Below are positions 37,670-47,476 of a stretch of DNA of 64,000 nt, piece after piece (position 1 is the first letter of the stretch; each line of letters begins with the position of its first letter). The notes under the pieces were generated by a model. It was given only the letters and a program-made list of their open reading frames with translations, searched no databases and was not told the DNA's origin. The position numbers and the translations under genes were made by a program. This DNA comes from Sporosarcina cyprini (lineage in GTDB: Bacteria > Bacillota > Bacilli > Bacillales_A > Planococcaceae), in assembly GCF_022048975.1 (NCBI RefSeq), contig NZ_JAKMHX010000030.1, forward strand, positions 682,001 through 746,000, in the 5' to 3' direction.

Positions 37670-40600
37670 TTAGTTTTGCTCAAACCGATTTACATACTGT
37701 TCGAATTCCTGCTGAGTCAAATAGACATCCCGCGGTTTGCTTCCTTTTTGTTCGGAAATAAACGAGAGTTTCTCCATTTTATCCATCAGCTTTGCAGCAC
37801 GATTGTAGCCAATGCCGAAGTTACGCTGCAAAAGGGATGTAGAGGCGCTTCCATGTTCAATAATGAACTTGCAAGCCTCTTCAAAAAGGGGATCGGTTTC
37901 CTCCTCTTCGATGGAATTGGCTAATAAATCCTCCTGGCCAAACAAATAAACAGGTTTTGCTTCATTTTGAACGTGTTCTATTATACGTTCAATTTCTTCA
38001 TCCGTGACAAATGTCCCTTGCAATCGAACAGAAGAGGATTGGCCATTGCCTAGATACAGCATATCCCCTTTCCCCAGTAGACGTTCCGCGCCTGGCGTAT
38101 CGATGATGGTTCTGGAGTCCACTTGGGACGATACCGAAAATGCGATACGTGTCGGCACATTCGCTTTAATCGTACCAGTAATGACATCGACAGATGGACG
38201 CTGCGTGGCAATGATCAAATGAATGCCGCATGCCCTTGCCTTCTGCGTGATGCGGCTGATAGAAACTTCCACATCCGCCGGCGCCATCATCATAAGGTCT
38301 GCCAGCTCGTCAATGACGATGAGCAAATAAGGCATCTTCAAGGAGAACTGGCGGCTGCCAGTGACCATTTCATTGTAGCGCTCGATATTTCTCGCACCCG
38401 CATGGGCAAAGAGTTCATAACGCCTTTCCATTTCATCGACAGCCCATTTCAGCGCAGCGGTTGCCGCTTTGACGTCTGTAATGACCGGACTGAGTAAATG
38501 CGGCACGCCATCATATGGAGCCAATTCGACCATCTTCGGATCGATCAAAAGCAGTTTCACGTCTGTCGGGGAGGCCTTATACATCAAACTCGTCAAGATG
38601 GAGTTGATGCAGACCGATTTTCCTGAGCCCGTCGCGCCAGCAATCATTCCATGCGGCATTTTACGTAAATCCAGGGTGACCGGTTCTCCCGTCAAACTTA
38701 ATCCGAGCACCGCCTCAAGCGGAGACGTCGATTGCCGGAATCGTTCTGTCTGAATGACTTCCGAAATCCGGACAGCGCGCGTCCTCCGATTCGGGATTTC
38801 AATGCCGATGGAGCTTGTGCCCGGGATTGGCGCCTGAATGCGGATATCTTCCGCTGCCAAAGCGAGTTTCAGATCGTCCGTCAAATTCCGGATTTTACTC
38901 ACTTTCGTCCCATGTCCGACTGTTAATTCAAAGCGTGTAACAGTTGGCCCTTGCACTGCTTCCATCACATTAGCCTGGATGGAGAAATACGATAGGGCTT
39001 CCTCCAGTTTAACCGATTGGGATTCCAGCCATTCAACATCTTCAATATGCTCCTCAGGTTGAATCAAAAGATCCAATGACGGAAAAGCATAATATGGCTC
39101 CTCTTCTTCCTCTATCGGCTCGATGGTTTCTTCGACTGTTTCCTTCTTAGCGTTAGCGGACTGTGTAACTGGCTCTATCCGCTCAACAGGCTTGTCATTT
39201 TTCATTTTGTCCGATTTCAACATGAGCACATTGAATGGGACGACCTTCTCCCTCTCTGCCGGCCGTTCAATGGCGCTTTCTTCAGCAGGATCGAGTACTG
39301 GCTCCACATCCATTTGGCCGGATGCGACAGGAACTTCTTTCACTTCGCGGAAAGCCTCATTATTTTCCGCCATATCTTCTGGATCTTCTTCGGCAGGGTA
39401 CTGTTCCGACTCATCACTAGAATCATTGATGGCAGTATGATTTACCGTCTCATGTTGGGAGTCACTGTTGGCAGTGAAATCTTCCGTCTTCTCAATAGCT
39501 TCATTGATGGAAGTATGAATTATCATCTCATTATTCGAGTCATTGCTGGCAGTGAAATCTTTCGCATCAATTACTTCACTGACGGCAGAATGATCTTCCA
39601 GCTCATCATTCGAGCCACTGATAGCAAACTGCTCTCCCGTCACGTTTTTCGATTCACCAATGCCGACCATACCTTCCGGCTCAACTTCCGATTCACTGGC
39701 GACAGGATATTCTTCAGTCAGACCAATTCTGCTGTCAGAATGGTTTTCATTCAAATCTACCATTTCTCCGGAAACTTCATGCTCTTTCATTTCATCATTT
39801 GTATGATTAATGACAACATGCTCTTCCCTCTCCACATCGACTTTACTGGAAACGACATGATCCTCTTTCTCATAGGTCGGAGCTTCCACTTCCATTGCTT
39901 CTGCGTTCTCCGCCTCTTCTTCCAAAGAATGAACAAAAGGTTCTTCGTTCAACGGCGACTGCTCTTCTTGGAAGCCATCTGCTTCAAATGCTTTCATATC
40001 TTTCTGATCGTGCATCTGTTCTTTCGCCTGCACATCAGCAAAAGATGAAGGATTCGCAAAATCCCCATAAGAGGTCGAATCTTCCCTCTCCTGCACTGGC
40101 AAGTTAGTTTCATCATTCGACAAAGCATTGGGGTCAGCCCAATCATTATGTACGCCCGTCTTCTCGGCATGACTTCGCGGAATTGGCAGTTGCTCCTCTT
40201 CTAAGACGGTTCTTTTTGGTGCACGGAATCCATAAACGGGAGATGGTACCTGGGTAGGCGTAAATGGTCGGTTCCGTACCGGTTTCACTTTCTCCTTTTT
40301 CTCTTGCTTTGGTTCCGTAGCTGCTTCAATCGTTGCCCCCGTCATTCGGAGAGCACTTTTATCCAAACGCCGCTCTGTTTCTGTCCGATGGATGGTCACA
40401 CGTTCATTTTTGCCGGGCCAACGCTCATTTTGATAAAGCGGTACCGGTTCAAAACCGTCGTCCTCCAGCATTTCCTGAGGAGGGGCAGATGGTTTCAGGC
40501 GATCGATAGGTTCCTCATCATCCCAGCCGTAAATTTCGGCGTCAGTAATGATTGGGAAACGGAAGGACGGCGGGTGTGTCCGCTCTCTATCGCTCTCCCT

Positions 40601-40735
40601 CTCCTGCTGATGTTCATTTGTCACTTGTTCATGTTCGTATTCATACTCGTATTCAATTTCATTTTCCGTGTCAGTTTCATAATCCTTATCCGATTTTACA
40701 ATTCGATTCAATACTCTTTTAAACCAAGTCAACAT
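37670..40735 (-). CDS. sftA: Septum-associated DNA translocase SftA
   Basis: About 1021 residues, longer than B. subtilis SftA (952). No membrane helices, so it is a soluble FtsK-family motor, not SpoIIIE. The N-terminal half (about 1-530) is highly acidic and includes loosely repeated 25-30-residue units rich in N, D, E, H and T (TANSDSQHETVNHTAINDSS and similar, about 380-450). The motor follows: Walker A AGATGSGKSVCINS, Walker B YLLIVIDELADLMMM, IIATQRPSVDVITG. It ends with a gamma winged-helix (LLQRNFGIGYNRAAKLMDKM) that reads KOPS/SRS-like sequences. It clears DNA from the closing septum. The start at MLTWFKRVLN is the best spaced. Confidence 0.95.
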   Translation of the reverse strand: MLTWFKRVLNRIVKSDKDYETDTENEIEYEYEYEHEQVTNEHQQERESDRERTHPPSFRFPIITDAEIYGWDDEEPIDRLKPSAPPQEMLEDDGFEPVPLYQNERWPGKNERVTIHRTETERRLDKSALRMTGATIEAATEPKQEKKEKVKPVRNRPFTPTQVPSPVYGFRAPKRTVLEEEQLPIPRSHAEKTGVHNDWADPNALSNDETNLPVQEREDSTSYGDFANPSSFADVQAKEQMHDQKDMKAFEADGFQEEQSPLNEEPFVHSLEEEAENAEAMEVEAPTYEKEDHVVSSKVDVEREEHVVINHTNDEMKEHEVSGEMVDLNENHSDSRIGLTEEYPVASESEVEPEGMVGIGESKNVTGEQFAISGSNDELEDHSAVSEVIDAKDFTASNDSNNEMIIHTSINEAIEKTEDFTANSDSQHETVNHTAINDSSDESEQYPAEEDPEDMAENNEAFREVKEVPVASGQMDVEPVLDPAEESAIERPAEREKVVPFNVLMLKSDKMKNDKPVERIEPVTQSANAKKETVEETIEPIEEEEEPYYAFPSLDLLIQPEEHIEDVEWLESQSVKLEEALSYFSIQANVMEAVQGPTVTRFELTVGHGTKVSKIRNLTDDLKLALAAEDIRIQAPIPGTSSIGIEIPNRRTRAVRISEVIQTERFRQSTSPLEAVLGLSLTGEPVTLDLRKMPHGMIAGATGSGKSVCINSILTSLMYKASPTDVKLLLIDPKMVELAPYDGVPHLLSPVITDVKAATAALKWAVDEMERRYELFAHAGARNIERYNEMVTGSRQFSLKMPYLLIVIDELADLMMMAPADVEVSISRITQKARACGIHLIIATQRPSVDVITGTIKANVPTRIAFSVSSQVDSRTIIDTPGAERLLGKGDMLYLGNGQSSSVRLQGTFVTDEEIERIIEHVQNEAKPVYLFGQEDLLANSIEEEETDPLFEEACKFIIEHGSASTSLLQRNFGIGYNRAAKLMDKMEKLSFISEQKGSKPRDVYLTQQEFEQYVNRFEQN

Positions 40736-40808
40736 TATCACTCTTTCCATGTCGATCATTCTATTTTAACAGGTTCAACACGGCGAAATCAAACCAATCC
40801 CTAAAATG

Positions 40809-40839
40809 ATAAAAACGTACTGTCTATAACAGTACGTTT
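40809..40839 (-). terminator. Rho-independent terminator of the ytpR transcript
   Basis: AAACGTACTGT pairs with ACAGTACGTTT (40813-40823, 40829-40839) and is followed on the minus strand by TTTTTATC. Confidence 0.85.
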
Positions 40840-40957
40840 CATATGAGATAGATGATATAAAGGAGAGGTCATGCGACTTGCCTTCATAAGCAGGATTGTC
40901 TACATGTAACCCTCTCAGTTGCGGGGGCCGTCCGTCATAAATCGGCTTTCCCCCTAG
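40840..40957 (-). ncRNA. Candidate structured RNA in the ytpR 3' region
   Basis: Between the ytpR stop and its terminator the minus-strand RNA can form two strong hairpins. The first (40954-40923) is GGGGG, a three-A bulge, GCCG, a 12-base loop, CGGC and CCCC. The second (40916-40863) is a long, interrupted helix: GAGAGG/CCTCTC, CATG/CATG, GAC/GTC and TGCTT/AAGGCA with an ATG loop. With the terminator this makes a three-hairpin element of about 150 bases without coding capacity on this strand. I cannot match it to a named family. It may be a 3'-UTR-derived small RNA or a processed leader of sftA. Confidence 0.45.
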
Positions 40958-40962
40958 CTAAT

Positions 40963-41571
40963 TCACATATTTGTGAAGGGCTCTCCTGGAATCGCCGTTT
41001 CAGAAAGTACAAGGATACCTTTTACTTCTGGTGCATTCGGCAAACCTAATTCCTTAGCGGAACAAATCATCCCTGAGGAAGGCACGCCACGCAATTCAGC
41101 ATCTCGAATCACCATGCCCGATGGCATAACTGCGCCCACTTTTGCAACGACGACCTTCTGGCCAGCTTCCACATTCGGTGCTCCACATACGATTTGCAAT
41201 GTGTCGTCACCAACATTCACAGTACATACGCTCAGTTTATCAGCGTTCGGATGCTTCTCTTTCGTTACAACATGGCCAACGACAAATTTCGGTGAAAAAT
41301 CCACTGTAAACTCAACTGCCACATCGTTCTTTTTCAAAGCTTCCCTAATCTCAGCAACCAATTTCTCAGTCACTTCAATTTGCCCATTGCCTGCAACATC
41401 CACATATTCAGTTGCATTGAATAAATTCAAGCCGGCCAGTTCCCCCGTCTCTTCATCCTTCAATAGAGTGACATCATTCAACGATTTTACTTCCAAGTTT
41501 TTTGGTTTCGTTGCAAGGAATTGTACGAGTAGTACATTGCCTACGCCTTCGGGATTATAAAATGCATTCAT
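40963..41571 (-). CDS. ytpR: YtpR, tRNA-binding domain protein
   Basis: 202 residues. The N-terminal DUF4479-type part (about 1-85) is followed by an EMAP/Trbp-type OB fold (about 88-200, [50 protein letters not shown]). The OB fold is related to the PheT N-terminus. It is probably an RNA or tRNA-elbow binding protein; the role is unknown. Its ATG overlaps the last codons of ytpQ by four bases, so the two are coupled. Confidence 0.92.
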   Translation of the reverse strand: MNAFYNPEGVGNVLLVQFLATKPKNLEVKSLNDVTLLKDEETGELAGLNLFNATEYVDVAGNGQIEVTEKLVAEIREALKKNDVAVEFTVDFSPKFVVGHVVTKEKHPNADKLSVCTVNVGDDTLQIVCGAPNVEAGQKVVVAKVGAVMPSGMVIRDAELRGVPSSGMICSAKELGLPNAPEVKGILVLSETAIPGEPFTNM

Positions 41572-42386
41572 TTCTTTTTTCCGTCCTTTCTAGCTATCCG
41601 GTTTTTTGCCATGATGAAGATCGGCTCCAGCTTCCCTTGCTCATAAATGAATGACAATGAAGTAATCGGCACTTTTCCGACAGTGAAAAATTGCATCGTC
41701 ATCTGTGCGAGAACATCATAGCCGGTATCATTGCGCAAGTCTCCAATAATCAGTACATCTTGGTGAGGGACGGATACTGTCATGTGGCCTTCCACTTTAG
41801 CTTCCATTTCTTTCAAAAATGCACTATTTAAAATTCTGCTGGCATCATAGCCATCATTGTTGTTGATAAAGTAAAACAGGTTGCCCGCCACTTCATCCTT
41901 CTTGTAATCCGTTTTCAAGGAGCGCAGTTTAAATAAGGCCGCTTCTGCAATTTCCTGTTCCGTCAATCCGATCGACTCCATCATACTGGAGTCAATAAGC
42001 CGATAAGTCGTCCCTAAATCAATTGCATAATAGATTCGTGTTTCCGCTGTATGATCTTTTGTGATGAACTGATGCCCTGCTGCAGATTCCTTCGGAAAAG
42101 AAGTCGAACGAATGACAGGATAAATCGGCAGATCCTTATTGAAGCCCTCATTCATTTCCTTCTCCATTGCGTTAAAAGTTTCTCGGATCGTATAAACGAT
42201 TTCATCCAGAGCCAGTTCTTTTTTATCCTCATACTTTGCTAAAATCTCTGGCAAGGAAATATCCATGCCTTTTCCTAAACCGCTGTGTTCCAAACGGACT
42301 TTATCGGTCTTCCGGTCGAAACGCCATTGAAAACTTTCGGAAGGGAGCCGCTCTTTCAACACCTCTACCAGCTCTTCAGATTTCAA
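41568..42386 (-). CDS. ytpQ: YtpQ, DUF1444 protein
   Basis: 272 residues, cytoplasmic, DUF1444 family of unknown function. It starts at a TTG ([15 protein letters not shown]) after [28 protein letters not shown] at the C-terminus and [13 protein letters not shown] in the middle are typical of the family. It is translationally coupled to ytpR. B. subtilis has the thioredoxin-like ytpP before ytpQ; here a lipoprotein gene occupies that place. Confidence 0.88.
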   Translation of the reverse strand: MKSEELVEVLKERLPSESFQWRFDRKTDKVRLEHSGLGKGMDISLPEILAKYEDKKELALDEIVYTIRETFNAMEKEMNEGFNKDLPIYPVIRSTSFPKESAAGHQFITKDHTAETRIYYAIDLGTTYRLIDSSMMESIGLTEQEIAEAALFKLRSLKTDYKKDEVAGNLFYFINNNDGYDASRILNSAFLKEMEAKVEGHMTVSVPHQDVLIIGDLRNDTGYDVLAQMTMQFFTVGKVPITSLSFIYEQGKLEPIFIMAKNRIARKDGKKK

Positions 42387-42426
42387 TCCGTTCCACGTCC
42401 TTTCAATGGCTGATCATGTATAGTTG

Positions 42427-42945
42427 TCAATCCGGCTGTTTTACAGATCGGACGATTTCCATCATGCTCGCCATGTAGTTTTCTATATTTTTCTCTTTTG
42501 TGATCGTTGTCATCTTCACGCCGCCGACACTTGTGACAAGCTCCACCTTGCCGTCACCCGATTTTAACACCGATGCAAACCCGAAATACCCTTTATCCGA
42601 AAATGTTTCTTCTTTAATGACTTCGATCTTTTCCTGCGATTTCAATAAATCATGGAATAGATGGCTATCCTTTTCTTCATTTGGATTAATGAATAGAATA
42701 AATGTCTCATCCTTATTCGAAAAGATAATATTTTGCGGATCGGATGCATCATCGATTGTGAAACCAGCTGGCTTGTACAATGCCACACCTTCGATTTCTT
42801 CAGTTGCATTCTTCCCATCCTGTTCAAAAATATCACGCGCTGCCGCAATGCCATCTTCCGCCTTTTGGTCAATGGATTTGCCGCACCCGCCAAGCACAAA
42901 AATAGCGCTCACGAGCAGGAACAAGAACTTCCACGAGCGGAACAT
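42427..42945 (-). CDS. Putative lipoprotein, function unknown
   Basis: 172 residues with a type II signal peptide (WKFLFLLVSAIFVLGGC, lipobox LGGC|GK), so exported and lipid-anchored. The mature part is a mixed alpha/beta domain (VALYKPAGFTIDDASDPQN, FILFINPNEEKDS, then VELVTSVGGVKMTTIT) with no recognised family. It lies 40 bases upstream of ytpQ on the same strand and may be cotranscribed. Confidence 0.85.
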   Translation of the reverse strand: MFRSWKFLFLLVSAIFVLGGCGKSIDQKAEDGIAAARDIFEQDGKNATEEIEGVALYKPAGFTIDDASDPQNIIFSNKDETFILFINPNEEKDSHLFHDLLKSQEKIEVIKEETFSDKGYFGFASVLKSGDGKVELVTSVGGVKMTTITKEKNIENYMASMMEIVRSVKQPD

Positions 42946-43070
42946 TCAATTTCCCCCAATCAATTTACATATAGTTATCATCAATCCTGTGCGTCATGTC
43001 AGTAGTTAGTTATTTATAGAAGAGCATATTCATTTTAAAGTTGTTTCCTATGTTATGCAAGCAAGCGGAA

Positions 43071-43589
43071 TCATTTTTGTCTCTCATAATTCAACTGGCC
43101 GATCAGCAATAGCATGACATGCTCAAACAATGCATCCCGATCGACTGCATGAGCTGTAAACATCCCCATTGCCCCTCCACTATGCTGCATGCCTCGCGCG
43201 TTGAAATAAGAATCGACTGCTTCGCTCAATTCTTTGCCTTTATGTAGTTCTTCTGCAATTTCTTCAGGAAGTGGGATTTGTGCTCCGCCTGCAGTAAAGA
43301 CGGTTTGATCTGGCAGCACAAGCGCTCCCCAGTTGCATACATACAATTGCCCATCCAGCATGCGAACCCCGCCCTCAAGACCGATTCCGATTGCACCATC
43401 AACCGTCGTTGCAGCATTCTTCGCACGATTAATCGCACCCAGTCTTGTTTCGTCATCCCCAAACGGCTGGTCTTTTACACCGGATGGCACCTTCGCTTCG
43501 TGAAGTCGGAACTCTGGTTGATGAAGTTCCAGCACCTTGCGAACCGCACTTACTTTTGCCTGATTTTTTGATCCGATAACGAAATCCAT
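43071..43589 (-). CDS. DUF84 inosine/xanthosine triphosphatase (YjjX-like)
   Basis: 172 residues starting MDFVIGSKNQAKVSAVRKVL after GGAGTTGATCG; the frame extends 12 codons upstream. PSGVKDQPFGDDETRLGAINR and GIGLEGGV are the DUF84/ITPase-like signature. It hydrolyses deaminated purine triphosphates such as ITP and XTP to keep them out of nucleic acids. It is separated from ytoP by an inverted repeat at 43613-43642. Confidence 0.88.
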   Translation of the reverse strand: MDFVIGSKNQAKVSAVRKVLELHQPEFRLHEAKVPSGVKDQPFGDDETRLGAINRAKNAATTVDGAIGIGLEGGVRMLDGQLYVCNWGALVLPDQTVFTAGGAQIPLPEEIAEELHKGKELSEAVDSYFNARGMQHSGGAMGMFTAHAVDRDALFEHVMLLLIGQLNYERQK

Positions 43590-43675
43590 TCGATCAACTC
43601 CATTCGTGGCAAGACCGTCCTTCATCAGCTGAAAGGACGGTCCGGTTTTTAACTTGCATCTATCACTGCAAACAA

Positions 43676-44749
43676 TCAGACATTCGCTTTGATCGTTTCC
43701 ACCGTTGTCTTATCACAAGCTTTCACTAGTTTGACGAGCAATTCTTTCGCAGCAGCATAATCATCTGTATGAATGATCGATGCGGATGTATGGATATAAC
43801 GAGAACAGATACCAATAACCGCACTTGGAACGCCTTCATTGGAAACGTGGACCTGCCCAGCATCCGTGCCTCCTTGGGAGATGAAATATTGGTACGGGAT
43901 ATTATTTGACTCCGCCGTGTCCAAAATGAACTCACGCATGCCGCGGTGAGTGACCATAGTCCGGTCAAAAATACGAAGCAGCGTACCTTTTCCTAACTGG
44001 CCAAATTCGTTTTTATTGCCAGAAGCATCATTTGCAGGACTTGCATCGAGCGCAAAGAACAAATCAGGATTAATCATCCGCGCCGCCGCTTGGGCACCAC
44101 GCAGACCAACCTCTTCCATTACGTTCGCACCGGAGTAAAGCGTATTTGGCAACTCTTCCCCATGCACTTCTTTTAGAAGTTCAATGGATAGTCCGCAACC
44201 ATACCGATTATCCCATGCTTTGGCCAAAATCTTTTTATCATTAGCCATCGGAGTGAATGGGCACACGGGAACGATTTGCTGGCCCGGGCGAATTCCAATG
44301 CGCTTTGCATCTTCCTTATCATCCGCACCGATATCAATTAGCATATTTTTAATATCCATCGGTTTATTTCTAACCTCATCGCTTAATAGATGCGGAGGAA
44401 TGGAACCGATGACACCGATGATCGGCCCTTCATCTGTAATGATCTGCACCCGCTGTGCCAGCAGCACTTGATTCCACCAGCCGCCTAATGGTTGGAAACG
44501 GAGCATGCCGTTATCCGTTATAGCAGTGACCATGAAACCGACTTCATCCATATGGCCGGCTACCATTATACGCGGACCGTCTTCAGGTCCCTTGCGTAAA
44601 CCGAAGATGCCCCCTAAATTATCTTGCACGATTTCGTCTGAGTATTTTTCTAATTCACTTCTCATATAGCTGCGAACCATATGTTCATTGCCAGGCGCCC
44701 CCGGCAGCTCTGTCAGCGTCTTGAACATTGTAAGTGTCTCTTTTTGCAT
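43676..44749 (-). CDS. ytoP: M42 family aminopeptidase YtoP
   Basis: 357 residues, a dinuclear metal peptidase of the M42 (glutamyl aminopeptidase/cellulase M) family. Metal ligands are visible in [31 protein letters not shown] (catalytic and metal glutamates), ALDASPA and the late [13 protein letters not shown]. It trims peptides in the cytoplasm. The start is at [11 protein letters not shown], spaced from GGGAGGAC. Syntenic with B. subtilis ytoP. Confidence 0.93.
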   Translation of the reverse strand: MQKETLTMFKTLTELPGAPGNEHMVRSYMRSELEKYSDEIVQDNLGGIFGLRKGPEDGPRIMVAGHMDEVGFMVTAITDNGMLRFQPLGGWWNQVLLAQRVQIITDEGPIIGVIGSIPPHLLSDEVRNKPMDIKNMLIDIGADDKEDAKRIGIRPGQQIVPVCPFTPMANDKKILAKAWDNRYGCGLSIELLKEVHGEELPNTLYSGANVMEEVGLRGAQAAARMINPDLFFALDASPANDASGNKNEFGQLGKGTLLRIFDRTMVTHRGMREFILDTAESNNIPYQYFISQGGTDAGQVHVSNEGVPSAVIGICSRYIHTSASIIHTDDYAAAKELLVKLVKACDKTTVETIKANV

Positions 44750-44877
44750 GAAACGTGTCCTCCCCAATCAAGTATGTATTCCTCATATCATTGTAGACCA
44801 TCTTGCATGAACTTTCCAACAGAATAATTAGGAACCCGAATTAATTTATGCTCAGCATTTCAGCCATTCAAATACAT

Positions 44878-44907
44878 AAAAACGAAGGGGATTTTCGTTC
44901 CCCTTCG
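44878..44907 (-). terminator. Rho-independent terminator after the symporter gene
   Basis: GAAGGGGA pairs with TCCCCTTC, followed on the minus strand by GTTTTTATG. Confidence 0.82.
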
Positions 44908-44920
44908 CTCATGTGAAAGC

Positions 44921-46453
44921 TTATTCCCGGAAGCCTGTATTGGCACGAACGCTGACTTCTGCATATTTCCGATAATCGGCTTTTTCTTTGGAAAGGATGG
45001 TTCCGAGATAACCGCCTAAAAATCCTAACGGCACTGAAATAATGGCCGGATTCGTGAGCGGGAACAAGGCAGTACCGACAAAAATAGCTTGTCCCGGCTC
45101 CGGAGCAAAAACGTTCGGACTGAGCACAACGAGAATGAGAGCCGAGAAAAGGCCTGCCGCCATCCCGGTAATGGCTCCGGTCGTATTGAATTTTTTCCAG
45201 TAGATCGTATATAAGATGACTGGCAAATTCGCACTGGCAGCGATACAGAAAGCCAAGGAGACGAGGAATGCTACGTTCATCGACTGTGCGAACAGGGCAA
45301 GTAAAATGGAGAAAACGGAAACACTTAATGATGCATAGCGTGCAGCCAGCATTTGCTCCCGATCGCTCGCCTTTCCTTTTTTAATAATCTGGCCGTAAAT
45401 ATCATGGGCAAACGCGGATGCTCCGGTTAATACGAGCCCGGCAACAACTGCCAAGATCGTAGCAAAAGCAACTGCAGATACGAAGGACATTAAAATATCT
45501 CCACCAAGCACACCGGCTAGCAGTGGTGCAGCCATATTCCCTGCAGCATTCGCTTTCGTAATAGCATCGTAGCCGACAAATGCGGCTGCGCCAAAGCCGA
45601 GGAACACAGTCAAAACATAGAAAATCCCGACAATCCATGTCGCAATAACAACTGAGCTTCTCGCAGTCTTCGCATCTTTTACGGTAAAGAAGCGCATAAG
45701 AATATGCGGCAAGCCTGCTGTTCCTAACACAAGCGCCAGCATTAGCGACAATGTATCAAGTGGAACTTTATACTTCAATCCCGGCTTCAAATAGTCTGCA
45801 CCATGCACAGTAGCCGTTTTGACTTCAGCAAACATTTTAACGAGGTTGAAATCGAATTTAGCAAATACGAGAACTGCGATAATAACTGTTCCAAGCATTA
45901 GCAGTACAGCTTTGACAATCTGCACCCAGCTCGTTGCCGTCATGCCGCCGAACAACACGTACACTGTCATCATTACGCCGACAATGAGGACAGCAATCCA
46001 ATATTTAATGCCAAATAGCAATTGAATGAGCGCACCGGCCCCCACCAGCTGCGCAATCATATAAAAGATGACGATCGTGATCGTGCTGAATGCAGCCATT
46101 CCACGAACTTTTTTGGCATCAAAACGGGCGTTAATCATATCTGCCAACGTATATTTACCCAAATTCCGAAGCGGTTCTGCAACGAGGAACATGACAACCA
46201 AGTACGCGATCAGGAAACCGATACTATAAAAGAATCCATCAAAACCAAAAAGTGCAATCGCGCCTGCAATCCCCAGAAAAGAGGCTGCCGATAAATAGTC
46301 CCCTGCAATAGCCAGTCCATTCTGCCACCCTGTTAGTCCTCCCCCCGCCGTGTAAAAGTCGCCGGTAGTCTGAGTCCGCTTCGCAGCATAATACGTAATG
46401 AACAAAGTAGCGATGACAATCGCCAGAAATAAAATTATAACCGTTGCATTCAT
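44921..46453 (-). CDS. actP: Sodium:solute symporter, acetate permease ActP-like
   Basis: 510 residues with about 13 membrane helices, SSS family. GDYLSAASFLGIAGAIALFG is the cation-site helix region typical of acetate permeases, and LGTAGLPHILMRFFTVKDA is the family signature. It likely takes up acetate or another short monocarboxylate with sodium. It overlaps the DUF485 gene by one base (TAATG), the usual yjcH-actP arrangement. It probably feeds acetyl-CoA synthetase encoded at 25.6 kb. Confidence 0.9.
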   Translation of the reverse strand: MNATVIILFLAIVIATLFITYYAAKRTQTTGDFYTAGGGLTGWQNGLAIAGDYLSAASFLGIAGAIALFGFDGFFYSIGFLIAYLVVMFLVAEPLRNLGKYTLADMINARFDAKKVRGMAAFSTITIVIFYMIAQLVGAGALIQLLFGIKYWIAVLIVGVMMTVYVLFGGMTATSWVQIVKAVLLMLGTVIIAVLVFAKFDFNLVKMFAEVKTATVHGADYLKPGLKYKVPLDTLSLMLALVLGTAGLPHILMRFFTVKDAKTARSSVVIATWIVGIFYVLTVFLGFGAAAFVGYDAITKANAAGNMAAPLLAGVLGGDILMSFVSAVAFATILAVVAGLVLTGASAFAHDIYGQIIKKGKASDREQMLAARYASLSVSVFSILLALFAQSMNVAFLVSLAFCIAASANLPVILYTIYWKKFNTTGAITGMAAGLFSALILVVLSPNVFAPEPGQAIFVGTALFPLTNPAIISVPLGFLGGYLGTILSKEKADYRKYAEVSVRANTGFRE

Positions 46454-46836
46454 TAAGCCGAGCCCCCATCCCGTTCAATCATTTTAATAATTTCATCTGA
46501 ATCTTTATCAAATGAATTCGATTTTTTTACGTACATGACACACAAAACCCACGTGACGACGAACTGAGCGGTGGCAAACACCCAAGCCCAAGTGATGTCG
46601 CCATACACAGGCGTATTCAATACGGTTGAATACGATGTCATGATCGGCAGCATGAAGTAAAATGCGAGGAAAAAAATAGTCATCGGGACGATGAAACGTT
46701 TTTTCCGACGCAACATTTCTTTATACTCCGGGCTTGATACTATTTTTTCGTAATCAATTGCTCCCTGGCCCCCTAAAGGTCCGGCGCCCCCCTTTTTTTG
46801 CTTGGCTTTCCCTTTGTGTACGCTTTCAACCTTCAT
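46453..46836 (-). CDS. DUF485 membrane protein (ActP partner)
   Basis: 127 residues. A basic, G/K-rich N-terminus, then two membrane helices (PMTIFFLAFYFMLPIM and WVFATAQFVVTWVLCVMYV) and an acidic tail, as in the DUF485/YjcH family. It is always found beside SSS acetate symporters, presumably as an accessory subunit. Translationally coupled to actP. AAAGGGGG precedes its ATG. A TTGAAT-N16-TAGTAT pair upstream may be the promoter. Confidence 0.88.
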   Translation of the reverse strand: MKVESVHKGKAKQKKGGAGPLGGQGAIDYEKIVSSPEYKEMLRRKKRFIVPMTIFFLAFYFMLPIMTSYSTVLNTPVYGDITWAWVFATAQFVVTWVLCVMYVKKSNSFDKDSDEIIKMIERDGGSA

Positions 46837-47056
46837 TGAACATACCCCCTTTAATCATAAGTTTTTTGATTATGGAGAAAATACTACACTACCTGGTGAA
46901 ATATTCAAATACTTATTTATCAAATAATGAGAAATGATAGTTAAGTCCCCTTTTTCGAAATAGTTTATGCTACAAGTGTCGTTTTCCTTCCTAAAACCAT
47001 TCTTTCTGTAAGCTGTCATCTAGTTCGAATTAATTCACGAGTTATACGGAATCTGC

Positions 47057-47062
47057 TATAAT
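47057..47062 (+). promoter_or_regulatory. -10 element of the ytzB promoter
   Basis: TATAAT with TTCACG (47034-47039) at 17 bases upstream, about 54 bases before the ytzB ATG. The 279-base divergent gap holds nothing else that I can identify. Confidence 0.5.
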
Positions 47063-47115
47063 CAACAGAATTATGGTACACTTGGAAAGAAACTGATAGA
47101 GGGGGTTACGTACCA

Positions 47116-47430
47116 ATGAAATTAAAAGATTTCCTTGCGGGAGTGTTAACTGGGGTAGCAGCCGGACTCATCGTCAATCAAGCAATTGGAAGAATCGAAA
47201 TGAATACACCTGCCGAGGATGTGCTGCGTTCCGTCAAAGAGGCATTTAAAAAAGAGGGACCGATTGATGGTTCTTGGATTGTTATGAAACCTGAACCGTT
47301 CCATAATGGCGTCATTACGATGGATGTTTACCGTGGCGGCATTTCACGCATTCAAAACGGCTCCCTTGAGCAATTTGAGTTTGCGGCAGATTCAAAAACC
47401 GGAACCGTCGTTGAATTAATTAAAAAATAA
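47116..47430 (+). CDS. ytzB: YtzB-like small protein
   Basis: 104 residues. A hydrophobic N-terminal helix (FLAGVLTGVAAGLIV) that could be a membrane anchor or uncleaved signal is followed by a small alpha/beta domain resembling PepSY-like folds (SWIVMKPEPFHNGVITMDVY). Function unknown. The binding site AGAGGGGG and its own promoter are clear. The position between ytoP and ytnP matches B. subtilis ytzB. Confidence 0.8.
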   Translation: MKLKDFLAGVLTGVAAGLIVNQAIGRIEMNTPAEDVLRSVKEAFKKEGPIDGSWIVMKPEPFHNGVITMDVYRGGISRIQNGSLEQFEFAADSKTGTVVELIKK

Positions 47431-47431
47431 T

Positions 47432-47476
47432 AAAAAAGTCGCAGAGGCGGAAAGTATCCCGCTCCTGCGACTTTTC
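47432..47476. terminator. Bidirectional terminator between ytzB and ytnP
   Basis: AAGTCGCAG-GGCGG pairs with CCGCTCCTGCGACTT, with A-rich and T-rich flanks between convergent genes. Confidence 0.8.

Noticed and set aside
39314..40048. A 244-residue plus-strand ORF
   Set aside because: It is antisense to the low-complexity acidic region of sftA, very rich in F, I and R, and has no start signal or recognisable motif. It is a composition artefact.
40871..40909. Twelve-codon plus-strand ORF behind AAAGGAGAGG as a leader peptide
   Set aside because: The site is part of the long hairpin of the opposite-strand RNA, and no gene follows on the plus strand. It is kept only as a note in the RNA finding.
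40973..41560. A 195-residue plus-strand ORF
   Set aside because: Exactly antisense to ytpR, which has clear domain motifs.
43613..43642. Inverted repeat GACCGTCC/GGACGGTC as a terminator for ytoP
   Set aside because: The T run is on the plus-strand side, whereas ytoP and the DUF84 gene are both on the minus strand. It may be a relic or a leader hairpin, so it is not annotated as a terminator.
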